Below, one piece after another: positions 1 to 8,385 of a DNA stretch of 64,000 nt. The stretch lies in the NCBI RefSeq assembly GCF_943192945.1, contig NZ_CALPCE010000002.1, positions 310,001-374,000 on the forward strand, in the 5' to 3' direction. Under the pieces are notes generated by a model that was not told where the DNA came from, searched no databases, and saw only the letters and a program-made list of their open reading frames with translations. This DNA comes from Anaerocaecibacter muris (GTDB taxonomy: Bacteria; Bacillota; Clostridia; Christensenellales; Pumilibacteraceae). Numbering within the stretch: the stretch's first letter is position 1; every line of letters begins with the position of its first letter. Position numbers and translations under genes: made by a program.

Positions 1-1407
1 CTTGCCACTGAATACGGTTGCGACGCAAGTAAGTACGACGGCGCAATGAATTCTTACGACGTGGACGACGTTACAGAATATCTTGTGCGCGACAATAACA
101 AGTGCATACTTTGCCGCAGATGCGTCGCGGCATGCAATACTATCCAGACCGTCGGCGTTATCGACGCGGGCAACCGCGGCTTTGCTACGCGCATAGCCAG
201 TCCGTTCGACAAGACGCTAAAAGAAGTGCCGTGCGTTGCTTGCGGTCAGTGTATCAACGTTTGCCCGACGGGCGCGCTTCGCGAAAAAGACAGCGTCAAG
301 GACGTGGAAAAACTGCTTGCCGACCCGAGCAAAACGGTTATCGTCGGCACTGCGCCCGCCGTTCGCGCCGCGCTCGGCGAGGAGTTCGGCTATCCCATCG
401 GTACGGACGTCGAGGGCAAAATGGTCGCCGCGCTCAAAGCAATCGGCTTTAACAAAGTGTTCGACGTCAATATGACCGCGGACATGACCATAATGGAAGA
501 GGGCACGGAGTTCATTTCTCGGCTCAACGATCCCAACGCGACGTTGCCCATGATAACATCGTGCAGCCCCGGTTGGATTCGTTTTATAGAGTACAATTAT
601 CCCGATCAGCTCGCGCACCTGTCGTCGTGCAAGTCGCCGCAACAGATGTTCGGCGCGATCATGAAAACTTATTACGCGCAAAAACTCGGTATCGACCCGA
701 AAGACATGGCGGTCGTTACGGTCATGCCGTGCATTGCCAAAAAGTTCGAGCTTACGCGCGACGATCAGGCGGCGGCGAAAGTTCCCGACATTGACGTGTC
801 TATCACCACACGCGAGCTTGCGCGCATGATCAAAAACTACGGCATTGACTTTAAGGCGCTCGATCCCAAAACGCAATTCGACGATCCTATCGGTATCGGC
901 AGTACGGCGGGGCTTTTGTTCGGCGCGACGGGCGGCGTTATGGAAGCGGCTCTGCGCACCGTTGCCGAAACCGTCACGGGCGAAAAGCTGGAAAATGTGG
1001 ACTTTAAAGCCGTGCGCGGCGTTAAGGGCATTAAGGAAGCGAGCGTTACGCTCAACGGCAAGCAGATAAATATCGCCGTTGCGAGCGGCTTGTCCAATGC
1101 GCGCAAGATAATGGACGATATTAAAGCGGGCAAGAGCAAGTATCACTTTATAGAAATCATGTGTTGCCCCGGCGGTTGCGTTAACGGCGGCGGTCAGCCG
1201 ATAGTGGACGCGGCGACGCGCAATCTTGTGGACGTTCGCAGTGCGCGCGCGAAAGTGCTTTACGGCAAGGACAAAAAGTCCGATCTTCGCAAGAGCCACG
1301 ACAATCCCGTCGTCAAAACACTGTATTCCGAGTACTTCGGCGAACCCAACAGTCATAAGGCGCATGAAATACTGCACACTTCTTACGTCAAGCGCGAAAG
1401 ATACTAA
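1..1407 (+). CDS. hydA: [FeFe]-hydrogenase catalytic subunit, 5' partial
   Basis: The reading frame is open from base 1, so the N-terminus (probably a 2Fe-2S domain) lies outside the window; the first in-frame ATG is at 46. Numbering from that Met, two CxxCxxCxxxC ferredoxin motifs (C20-C30, C63-C73) are followed by the H-cluster domain: L1 TSCSPGW at 171-177, L2 MPCIAKKFE at 227-235, and L3 around IMCCPGGCVNGGGQP at 371-385. The C-terminus, ending VKRERY, matches the small-subunit-like tail. Members of this family make or oxidise H2 in the cytoplasm, often with NADH and ferredoxin through partner flavoprotein subunits; those would lie upstream and are not visible. L1 has Ser where many homologues have a second Cys. 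The family call is secure; the bifurcating type is inferred. Confidence 0.94.
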   Translation, partial: LATEYGCDASKYDGAMNSYDVDDVTEYLVRDNNKCILCRRCVAACNTIQTVGVIDAGNRGFATRIASPFDKTLKEVPCVACGQCINVCPTGALREKDSVKDVEKLLADPSKTVIVGTAPAVRAALGEEFGYPIGTDVEGKMVAALKAIGFNKVFDVNMTADMTIMEEGTEFISRLNDPNATLPMITSCSPGWIRFIEYNYPDQLAHLSSCKSPQQMFGAIMKTYYAQKLGIDPKDMAVVTVMPCIAKKFELTRDDQAAAKVPDIDVSITTRELARMIKNYGIDFKALDPKTQFDDPIGIGSTAGLLFGATGGVMEAALRTVAETVTGEKLENVDFKAVRGVKGIKEASVTLNGKQINIAVASGLSNARKIMDDIKAGKSKYHFIEIMCCPGGCVNGGGQPIVDAATRNLVDVRSARAKVLYGKDKKSDLRKSHDNPVVKTLYSEYFGEPNSHKAHEILHTSYVKRERY

Positions 1408-1424
1408 ACATCGATAAATAAAGC

Positions 1425-1461
1425 AAGCGGCTTGCCTAATCGAACGGGCGAGCCGCTTTTT
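1425..1461 (+). terminator. Rho-independent terminator after the hydrogenase gene
   Basis: Arms AAGCGGCTTGCC (1425-1436) and GGGCGAGCCGCTT (1446-1458) pair with one mismatch and run into a T tract. It separates the hydrogenase operon from the promoter at 1470. Confidence 0.8.
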
Positions 1462-1469
1462 GCATTTAA

Positions 1470-1498
1470 TTGACAACATGCGCGCGGTTTGGTATAAT
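1470..1498 (+). promoter_or_regulatory. Sigma-A promoter of the 1554 phosphoesterase gene
   Basis: TTGACA (1470-1475), a 17-bp spacer and TATAAT (1493-1498) make a full-consensus promoter. Because the -35 box covers the upstream in-frame TTG at 1470, that TTG cannot be the translation start of the next gene. Confidence 0.9.
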
Positions 1499-1553
1499 AC
1501 CGAAAATATTTGCGTGTATTGACGGCGACGGGGCGAAGCGCGGAGGGTGTATT

Positions 1554-2675
1554 ATGTGGGTTGCTATATTCGGAATTGTTATAATAATGGCTATCGGCGC
1601 GGGGGCATACCTTTGCAACCGCGTGTATCGCTTTGCCGACGTCGGTAAAAAAATCGCGTTTCGCGCTAATCGCCGTTTACGCATGTTCCAAAGCGTTATC
1701 GGCGTGCTTGTCGCGATAGACCTTTTGTGTATTGCCGTCGGATACGTCAACGCCGTAATAATTATTATTCACTTGGTCGTGTTTTGGCTGTTGTCCGACC
1801 TGCTGTTCTTTATTATCAAAAAAGTGCGGCGCGCGGGCTTTTCGTATAATTTTGCGGGCGCGCTTGCCGTTATGACGACGGCGGTGTATTTTTCCGTTGG
1901 CTGGGCGCTTGCGCACGACGTAAGGGTTACGCGGTACGAAATCGGCACGGATAAAGCGGTGGGGGATTTGCGTATCGTCATGTTTGCCGACGCGCACGTC
2001 GGATCGACTTTCGACGGTGACGGCTTTGCCGAGTACGTGTCGCAAATGCAGTCTTACAATCCCGACGTAGTTATTATTGCGGGCGACTATGTGGACGACG
2101 ACACGCCGCGCGACGATTTGGAAAAAGCGTGCCGCGCGCTCGGGACGCTCAAAACAAAGTACGGCGTTTATTACGCTTTCGGTAACCACGATAAGGGGTA
2201 CTATTCCGATTCGCACAGAAGCTATACCGCGGCGGATCTTATTGCGGAGCTTGAAAAAAACGACGTAATTATACTTCAAGACGAAGTCAAGCTAATCGAC
2301 GACAGGTTCTACATAATAGGCAGGCAAGAGGCGGAGGAGGCGAGGCGCGGCAACGGCAATCGTGCGGAAATTTCCGAGCTTACGAAAGACTTGGACGACG
2401 GCAAGTATCAGATCGTCATCAACCATCAGCCCACCGATTACGCCAACGAAACAGCGGCGGGCGTGGACTTGGTTTTGTCGGGACACACGCACGGCGGGCA
2501 GATGTTTCCGATAGGTTTAGTCAGCGATTTGTTCGGGCTTAACGATATGGTTTACGGTCATGAAAAGCGCGGCGCGACAAACTTTATAGTCACTTCGGGA
2601 ATATCGGACTGGGCGATAGATTATAAAACGGGCTGTTTTTCGGAGTTTGTCGTCATAGACGTAAAGGGCAAATAA
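1554..2675 (+). CDS. Membrane-anchored metallophosphoesterase
   Basis: A 373-residue protein with about three hydrophobic segments in its first 120 residues, then a calcineurin-like phosphoesterase domain. The metal-binding motifs appear in order: DAHVGS, GDYVDDD, GNHD and SGHTHGG. This YkuE/YaeI-like arrangement puts the catalytic domain at the membrane surface; some relatives act on UDP-diacylglucosamine-type lipids, but the substrate here is unknown. Start: the frame is open back to a TTG at 1470, but that lies in the -35 box, while ATG 1554 follows CGGAGGG at the right distance. It is transcribed alone and followed by about 190 bases with no gene. Confidence 0.88.
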   Translation: MWVAIFGIVIIMAIGAGAYLCNRVYRFADVGKKIAFRANRRLRMFQSVIGVLVAIDLLCIAVGYVNAVIIIIHLVVFWLLSDLLFFIIKKVRRAGFSYNFAGALAVMTTAVYFSVGWALAHDVRVTRYEIGTDKAVGDLRIVMFADAHVGSTFDGDGFAEYVSQMQSYNPDVVIIAGDYVDDDTPRDDLEKACRALGTLKTKYGVYYAFGNHDKGYYSDSHRSYTAADLIAELEKNDVIILQDEVKLIDDRFYIIGRQEAEEARRGNGNRAEISELTKDLDDGKYQIVINHQPTDYANETAAGVDLVLSGHTHGGQMFPIGLVSDLFGLNDMVYGHEKRGATNFIVTSGISDWAIDYKTGCFSEFVVIDVKGK

Positions 2676-2816
2676 AATAGATTTGAGCATGGGCACAATA
2701 AAGCAGAGTATCGGCGCGCTGTGTTTTTGCGGTGCGCGGCGTGTCGGTGAATATAAGTTTACATGCGCAAGGGCTTTTTTAATTTTTATTGCGACAAAAT
2801 ACATTTTTAAAAACAG

Positions 2817-2845
2817 TTGATTTACGGCGCGGATTGTAGTATACT
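2817..2845 (+). promoter_or_regulatory. Sigma-A promoter of the yggS-sepF operon
   Basis: TTGATT (2817-2822), a 17-bp spacer and TATACT (2840-2845) lie 20 bases before the yggS ATG. With the tight spacing downstream, it could drive yggS, sepF, lspA, the pseudouridine synthase gene and perhaps the pyr genes. Confidence 0.75.
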
Positions 2846-2865
2846 TATAATCGGCGGTGTATAGC

Positions 2866-3525
2866 ATGGATTCGGACGAACTCAAACGAAACGTCGATCG
2901 CGCGTTAAGCAGTATTGCGCGCGCGGCGGATAAGCAGAGCAGTCGAGTTACGCTTGTCGCCGCCGTTAAAACCGTGCCCGCCGACGTAATTAACGCCGCA
3001 GTAAGTTACGGCGTCACGGATGTGGGCGAAAACCGCGTTCAGGAGTTTGTCGCAAAGCGCGACGGCGTACAGGGCGCAAAATGGCACTTTATAGGCACGT
3101 TGCAACGCAACAAGGCAAAGTACCTCGTCGGCAAAGTATCGCTTATTCAGTCGGTAAACTGTGCGGCGCTCGCCGCGGAAATCGACAGGCTTGCGGGACT
3201 GCGCGGCGTTACGCAGGACGTTCTTATAGAGGTCAACGCCGCGGGCGAGGCGAGCAAAACGGGCGCGCCGCTGTGCGAAGCTGACGAGCTTATAGGCTAT
3301 GCGCGGACGCTTAAAAACGTGCGGGTGCGCGGACTGATGTCCGTTCCGCCGATCGGCGCGGACGCTTCGGTGTACGAACGGCTGTACCGACTGTATCAAG
3401 AGCATGCGGGCAAGCAGTTCGACGTTTTGTCGGTAGGCATGAGCGGTGATTACGAAAAGGCAATCGAGTGCGGAAGCAATATGGTCAGGCTGGGCACTGC
3501 GATTTTCGGACGGAGAAAACAATAG
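2866..3525 (+). CDS. yggS: YggS-family pyridoxal-phosphate homeostasis protein
   Basis: A 219-residue single-domain PLP-binding TIM-barrel protein related to alanine racemase N-termini. The cofactor lysine lies in the early segment VAAVKTVPAD, followed by GENRVQEF and WHFIGTLQRNK, which are family hallmarks; the C-terminal SVGMSGDYEKAIECGS and VRLGTAIFG motifs complete the phosphate pocket. It keeps free PLP balanced and has no known enzymatic turnover. Start ATG 2866 is preferred over the GTG three codons upstream; the leader from the promoter is only about 14 bases. Its position directly before sepF matches the ylmE-sepF order of Bacillota. Confidence 0.92.
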   Translation: MDSDELKRNVDRALSSIARAADKQSSRVTLVAAVKTVPADVINAAVSYGVTDVGENRVQEFVAKRDGVQGAKWHFIGTLQRNKAKYLVGKVSLIQSVNCAALAAEIDRLAGLRGVTQDVLIEVNAAGEASKTGAPLCEADELIGYARTLKNVRVRGLMSVPPIGADASVYERLYRLYQEHAGKQFDVLSVGMSGDYEKAIECGSNMVRLGTAIFGRRKQ

Positions 3526-3537
3526 GAAGGTAGCGAT

Positions 3538-4161
3538 ATGGCAAACGGAGATTTCTTCGATACGTTCTTGCGTAACGCAAGCAACTATAACGGCGGAGAG
3601 CCCGAATATTACGAGGACACGCACGACGCTAACGGTAAGTATGTCGGCAACTCCCGCGGCAATGTCGGCGGGTACGTTCCGCCGCAACAGCCGCCGCTTT
3701 TCGCGCCGCAACAACCGCCCGCACAGCCTTCTTACGTTCCGCCTCAAAACAGCGGATACACTCCGCCGCCGTCGGGTTATTCCGCGGCGCAACGCACCGA
3801 GCAGAGTTTGAGCAACCCCACGCAGTTCGTGCACGTGCAAAAACCGATAAACGCGCCGCCGCAGGCAATGCCGTTGCCGACGGTCGATCAGTATATATCT
3901 CCGCAGTTAAATCAGAACTTTGTTATTTATCGTCCGCGCACTACCGCGGATGTGGAACAGCTTATAGCGTACTTGCGGCGCAGAGAGCCTGCGCTCGTAG
4001 ATCTCGACCCCATGGCGGATTCGCCCGACGCGCAACGGCTTATGGACTTTACGTCGGGCGCGGCATACGCGCTCGGCGACAGGGTAATGACCATTCGCAG
4101 AAATTTGTTTTTGATTACTCCCGATACGATAGACGTGTTAAAACCCGAAAACGATAGGTAG
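3538..4161 (+). CDS. sepF: Cell division protein SepF
   Basis: A 207-residue protein. The N-terminus is a short amphipathic membrane-targeting helix region, followed by a long Pro/Gln-rich linker (about residues 40-120). The C-terminal SepF domain begins at NFVIYRPRTTADVE and contains LVDLDPMADSPDAQRLMDFTSG and the closing strand RRNLFLITPDTIDV. SepF anchors FtsZ filaments to the membrane and bundles them at the septum. The linker is longer and more Pro-rich than in Bacillus. It starts 12 bases after yggS behind GGAAGG and sits in the usual yggS-sepF-lspA context. Confidence 0.93.
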   Translation: MANGDFFDTFLRNASNYNGGEPEYYEDTHDANGKYVGNSRGNVGGYVPPQQPPLFAPQQPPAQPSYVPPQNSGYTPPPSGYSAAQRTEQSLSNPTQFVHVQKPINAPPQAMPLPTVDQYISPQLNQNFVIYRPRTTADVEQLIAYLRRREPALVDLDPMADSPDAQRLMDFTSGAAYALGDRVMTIRRNLFLITPDTIDVLKPENDR

Positions 4162-4169
4162 GAATTTAA

Positions 4170-5279
4170 TTGCAGGACAACGCTTTTACAAACAAGGTCA
4201 AACAGTTTTGGGCTTTTATAAAACGCATGGCGGTGCGGACGTGGGAGTACCTGAAAGTCGCAAAGATGGAGTGGATTGTCATGATCTGCCTTTTTGCGGC
4301 GGATCTCATTTCCAAATCCATAGTTGATGCGACCGTCGATCGCGGCGAAACCGTTGTTATAATTCCCAAGTTTCTCAACGTTCACAACATATACAATTAC
4401 GCCGCGGCGTTCGGCACGAGCTTTATAAAAGACTTGCTCGGCGGCATAGGCGCGCGCATATTTTTCAGCGTTTTCGCGGTTGCCGCATCGGTCGCATTCG
4501 TGCTTGTGCTTATTAAAAATAAGGGCAAGAGCAAGTGGTTCCGCGTAGCTGTTGCGATGTTTGTCGCGGGCGCAATGGGCAACTGTATCGACCGCATGTT
4601 CTTGGGCTATGTGCGCGACTTTATTGAGTTTGAATATTTCGGGCTTACCATTTGGGGCAGAACGACTTGGTATGTGTTTAATATCGCCGACGTCGCGTTG
4701 GTCGTGGGCGTTATTATGATTGTCATTTACTTCTTGTTTATGTATAAAGATACGGGCAAGAAAAAAGAACAAGCCGAGCTTTTGACGGACGAACTGGGCG
4801 ACGTTCACCCCGACGCGTTGGAATCCGTCGAGGTAGTCAAAAAGCAAGCCGATAAAGACAATGAAAACGGTGACGGTACCGACCTCGATAAAACGCCCGA
4901 CGAGCAGTCAACAGCCGGCGAGGGCGAAGCAGTTGTCGTTGCTAACGATAGCGCGGACGGCGCGGACAATGCGCAAGAAATAAAATCGGACGGCGACAAT
5001 TCGGATAAATCGAAAAGCGTCGAGCGTTCCGTAAATGCGGATAGCGTCAACGCCGAAACAGTGGAAACGGACGTGAATATAAATAACGCTGAAATCGCGG
5101 AAGTCAAAGACGACAAAAAGTCGGATAGCGACGTTAAGCCTACGGCGCGGCGCACCGCTACCGCTGCAAAGAGCGGCGGGCAGGCGGCAAAGCGCAAGCC
5201 GACCGCAACTAAAAAAGCAACAACCAAAAGCACGACAGACAATCCTGCTACACCAGATAAAGACGAGGTTGCGCCGTAA
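4170..5279 (+). CDS. lspA: Lipoprotein signal peptidase with long C-terminal tail
   Basis: A 369-residue protein. Residues about 35-195 form the four-helix signal peptidase II fold: the helix starting WIVMICLFAADLISK, then NYAAAFG, the first catalytic Asp in GNCIDRMFLGYVRDFI and the second in FNIADVALVVG. The enzyme cleaves prolipoprotein signal peptides in the membrane. LspA proteins are usually about 160 residues; this one adds roughly 170 residues of acidic, low-complexity sequence ending in a Lys/Ala/Thr-rich stretch. Start TTG 4170 follows TAGGAA; the ATG at 4228 would trim the cytoplasmic N-terminus. The stop overlaps the next gene's start (TAATG). Confidence 0.9.
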   Translation: MQDNAFTNKVKQFWAFIKRMAVRTWEYLKVAKMEWIVMICLFAADLISKSIVDATVDRGETVVIIPKFLNVHNIYNYAAAFGTSFIKDLLGGIGARIFFSVFAVAASVAFVLVLIKNKGKSKWFRVAVAMFVAGAMGNCIDRMFLGYVRDFIEFEYFGLTIWGRTTWYVFNIADVALVVGVIMIVIYFLFMYKDTGKKKEQAELLTDELGDVHPDALESVEVVKKQADKDNENGDGTDLDKTPDEQSTAGEGEAVVVANDSADGADNAQEIKSDGDNSDKSKSVERSVNADSVNAETVETDVNINNAEIAEVKDDKKSDSDVKPTARRTATAAKSGGQAAKRKPTATKKATTKSTTDNPATPDKDEVAP

Positions 5280-6184
5280 TGACGACCGTTTACTGCACCG
5301 AGGGCGGCGCGAGGCTGGACGTATTCTTGACCGACGAAACGGAGTTTACGCGCTCGCACATAAAGAATTTAATCGACGGCGGCAGAGTTTTTATCGGCGG
5401 CGTTCCCGCGTTCAAAGCGGGACAAACCGTCAAAACGGGCGACGAGGTTGCGTTTGATGACGAGGCGGAAAATTCGGACTTAAAGCCGCAGGATATTCCG
5501 TTGCATATAGTATACGAGGACGACGAAGTCGCTGTTATAAATAAACAGCGCGGGCTTGTCGTTCACCCCGGCGCGGGCAATCCCGACGGCACGCTTGTAA
5601 ACGCGTTGATGTACAGATACGGCGACGCGCTGTCTTGCATGTACGGCGCGGCGCGAGCGGGCATTGTGCACAGGCTGGACAAGGACACGACGGGGCTTAT
5701 AGTCGTCGCAAAGACCGACTTTGCGCACGCGCGGCTGGGCGAGCAGTTTGCGGCGCACACTGTTAAAAAGTTGTACCGCGCCGTTCTCGACGGCAATTTG
5801 CGAAATGACGACGGCGTTATCGACGCGCCTATCGGCAGGGATAAAAAGAACAGACTTAAAATGGCGGTAGCCGCGGACGGTCGGCGCGCCGTTACCAAGT
5901 ATAGGGTTTTGGAGCGGTTTAAAAGCAACTGTTACGTCGAGTTCGAGTTGTGCACGGGCAGAACGCATCAAATTCGCGTGCACTGCGCGCACCTCGGACA
6001 CCCCGTATCGTGCGATCCGCTGTACGGCGGAAACGCGCAAAAATTAGGCGTGAACGGACAGCTTTTGCACTCGCGAACCTTGGCGTTCGACCACCCGAAA
6101 AGCGGCGAGCGGTCGGAGTTTACGGCAGAAGAACCGCCCGATTTTTTGCGCGTGCTCGGAGTTTTGCGCGCGCGGGCTAACTGA
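5279..6184 (+). CDS. RluA-family RNA pseudouridine synthase
   Basis: A 301-residue protein. The N-terminal S4 RNA-binding domain (RLDVFLTDE, then SHIKNLIDGGRVFIGG) is followed by a catalytic domain with the signature HRLDKDTTGLIVVAK, whose Asp attacks the target uridine, and by CTGRTHQIRVH. It isomerises specific uridines in 23S rRNA or other RNAs. Its start codon overlaps the lspA stop, the same lspA-rluD-like order as in Bacillus. S4 plus catalytic layout points to the RluD subgroup, but the exact target site cannot be told from sequence alone. Confidence 0.92.
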   Translation: MTTVYCTEGGARLDVFLTDETEFTRSHIKNLIDGGRVFIGGVPAFKAGQTVKTGDEVAFDDEAENSDLKPQDIPLHIVYEDDEVAVINKQRGLVVHPGAGNPDGTLVNALMYRYGDALSCMYGAARAGIVHRLDKDTTGLIVVAKTDFAHARLGEQFAAHTVKKLYRAVLDGNLRNDDGVIDAPIGRDKKNRLKMAVAADGRRAVTKYRVLERFKSNCYVEFELCTGRTHQIRVHCAHLGHPVSCDPLYGGNAQKLGVNGQLLHSRTLAFDHPKSGERSEFTAEEPPDFLRVLGVLRARAN

Positions 6185-6199
6185 ACAAAAGGAGAGTAT

Positions 6200-7123
6200 A
6201 TGAAGCGTAAGGACATACTCGGCATTAAGGATTTGTCCAAGTCCGAGGTCAACGAAATCTTATCGACGGCGAACGCCATGCGCGAAACGATTGACCGCAA
6301 CGAGCGTTCGACGGTGTTGCGCGGCAGGACGGTCGCAACGCTGTTTTACGAAAACTCGACGCGCACGCGCAATTCGTTCGAGTCGGCGGCAAAAAATTTG
6401 GGCGCGACGACAATGAGCATTTCCGTTGCGGCGTCGTCGGTGCAAAAGGGCGAGTCGCTTGTGGACACGGGCAAGACGCTCGACGCGCTTAAAACGGACG
6501 TGATTATCATACGTCACTCGGTTGCGGGCAGTCCCAGACTGCTTGCGGAAAACGTAAAAGCCTCGGTCATCAACGCGGGCGACGGTATGAACGAACACCC
6601 GTCGCAGGCGTTTTTGGACGCGCTCACCGCGCAACGCAAGTTCGGCAGTCTTGCGGGAAAAAAGATAGTTATAGTCGGCGACGTCAAGCACTCGCGCGTT
6701 GCGCGAAGCGACGTTTTGCTGTTCGGCATGCTCGGCGCAAACGTTACGGTTTGCGCGCCGTACACGCTGTTGCCGCAGGGCATTGACAGCATGGGTTGCG
6801 ACGTTGACAGCGATTTCGACAGGGCGATCGAGGGCGCGGACATAGTCTTGCCGTTGCGGTTGCAACTCGAACGCATGGATCAGGCGTTCTTCTCCTCGCG
6901 CGAAGAATACAGCTATTATTACGGCGTTACGCAAAAGCGGCTCGCCGCGTGCGCCGACGATTATATCGTCATGCACCCCGGTCCTATCAACCGCGACGCG
7001 GAAATCACCGGCGAGGTTGCCGACGGCGATCACAGCGTTATAGAAGAACAGGTGACCAACGGCGTGGCTGTGCGCATGGCTATGTTGCAATTACTAACCG
7101 CAAACGTCGGAGGTGAATTATGA
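6200..7123 (+). CDS. pyrB: Aspartate carbamoyltransferase
   Basis: A 307-residue enzyme that makes carbamoyl-aspartate from carbamoyl phosphate and aspartate, the second step of UMP synthesis. The carbamoyl phosphate loop STRTR is at residues 53-57; the motif MNEHPSQAFLDALT and the late HPGPINR are typical. It starts behind AGGAGAG, 16 bases after the pseudouridine synthase, with no promoter or terminator visible between them, so the pyr genes may be read from the upstream operon. No pyrI regulatory chain, pyrR or carAB is present in the window. The stop overlaps pyrC by ATGA. Confidence 0.96.
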   Translation: MKRKDILGIKDLSKSEVNEILSTANAMRETIDRNERSTVLRGRTVATLFYENSTRTRNSFESAAKNLGATTMSISVAASSVQKGESLVDTGKTLDALKTDVIIIRHSVAGSPRLLAENVKASVINAGDGMNEHPSQAFLDALTAQRKFGSLAGKKIVIVGDVKHSRVARSDVLLFGMLGANVTVCAPYTLLPQGIDSMGCDVDSDFDRAIEGADIVLPLRLQLERMDQAFFSSREEYSYYYGVTQKRLAACADDYIVMHPGPINRDAEITGEVADGDHSVIEEQVTNGVAVRMAMLQLLTANVGGEL

Positions 7124-8385
7124 TACTGCTTAAAAACGCCACGGTTGTAAACGCCGACGGCATGTGCGAAACGGACGTGCTTATCGACGGCGAAACCATT
7201 TCGCACGTTACGCCCAATATCGAGTGTTTCGGCGCGGAAATTATAGACTGCGAGGGCAAACTCGTTTTCCCCGGGTTTATCGACATGCACTGTCATTTGC
7301 GCGACCCCGGGCAGACTCATAAAGAGGATATGGAAAGCGGCACGCGCGCCGCGCTCGCGGGCGGGTATACGACGGTATGTTGCATGCCAAACACCACGCC
7401 GCCGCTCGACAACCCCGCAATGATGAATTATATTCGCACGCGTTCCGCCGCGCTCGATAACGCCGATGTTTACCCGATAGGCTGTATAACCAGAGGACAA
7501 AAAGGCGCGGAGCTTTGCGAGTACGGGCGTATGAAAGAGGCGGGCGCGATAGCCGTGTCCGACGACGGCTTGCCAGTATCGAACGGCGCGGTTATGCTGA
7601 ATGCGCTTAAATACGCCAAGACGTTCGGGCTTACCGTGCTGTCGCACAGCGAAGACAAGAGCATATCGGGCACAGGCGTTGTCAATGCGGGCGAAAACGC
7701 GACGGTCTGCGGGCTTCGCGGCATACCCAAGGCGGCGGAGAGCGCGGGCATAGCGCGCGACGTATTGCTTGCCGAGGAAGCGGGCGCGCGCTTGCATGTT
7801 TGTCACGTTTCTACGGCGGAGTCGGTGGACATTATACGTCAAGCCAAAAAGCGCGGCGCGTCAGTCACTTGCGAAACGTGCCCGCATTACTTTGCGGCGA
7901 CCGACGACGAAATTTTGTCTTACAACACCAACGCCAAAATAAATCCGCCCCTGCGCGCGTCCGACGACGTGGACGCGATTATAGAGGGTATTGCGGACGG
8001 CACTATCGACGTAATAGCGACAGACCATGCGCCGCACGGCTTTGACGAAAAGAACAAGGAATTCGATTACGCGCCGTTCGGAACGGTGGGGCTTGAAACC
8101 GCATTCTCGGTCGCATACACGCGTTTGGTGCTTACCGACGCGATAAAACCGACCGACCTGTGTAGGCTCATGAGCGCCGCACCCGCAAACATATTGGGGC
8201 TTACGGACCGCGGCAGGATAGAGGCGGGCGCGCGCGCGGATATAGTCATTGTCGATCCCGACGCGGAATATACGGTGGACGCGCGCACGTTCAAGTCCAA
8301 GGGTAAAAACTCGCTGTTCGACGGGTGGCGGCTCAACGGACAAATAACCGACGTGTTCGTAAAAGGAGAACGCAAAACATTATGA
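7120..8385 (+). CDS. pyrC: Dihydroorotase, class I
   Basis: A 421-residue amidohydrolase that cyclises carbamoyl-aspartate to dihydroorotate. The metal ligands in DMHCHLRDPG (H57, H59), the class I segment GGYTTVCCMPNTTPP, the LSHSED motif and the late ATDHAPH are all visible. The class I type, close in length to Bacillus PyrC, fits its pairing with pyrB. It overlaps pyrB and pyrF by four bases at each end (ATGA), implying translational coupling across the operon. Confidence 0.96.
   Translation: MILLKNATVVNADGMCETDVLIDGETISHVTPNIECFGAEIIDCEGKLVFPGFIDMHCHLRDPGQTHKEDMESGTRAALAGGYTTVCCMPNTTPPLDNPAMMNYIRTRSAALDNADVYPIGCITRGQKGAELCEYGRMKEAGAIAVSDDGLPVSNGAVMLNALKYAKTFGLTVLSHSEDKSISGTGVVNAGENATVCGLRGIPKAAESAGIARDVLLAEEAGARLHVCHVSTAESVDIIRQAKKRGASVTCETCPHYFAATDDEILSYNTNAKINPPLRASDDVDAIIEGIADGTIDVIATDHAPHGFDEKNKEFDYAPFGTVGLETAFSVAYTRLVLTDAIKPTDLCRLMSAAPANILGLTDRGRIEAGARADIVIVDPDAEYTVDARTFKSKGKNSLFDGWRLNGQITDVFVKGERKTL

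Noticed and set aside
217-1479. Open antisense frame of 420 codons opposite the hydrogenase gene
   Set aside because: The plus strand has clear iron-sulfur and H-cluster motifs; the antisense product is Arg-rich with no motif, as expected from GC-rich codon use.
6185-6199. PyrR-type attenuator or riboswitch before the pyr operon
   Set aside because: Only 15 bases separate pyrB from the preceding gene, leaving no room for a leader, and no anti-terminator fold is visible.
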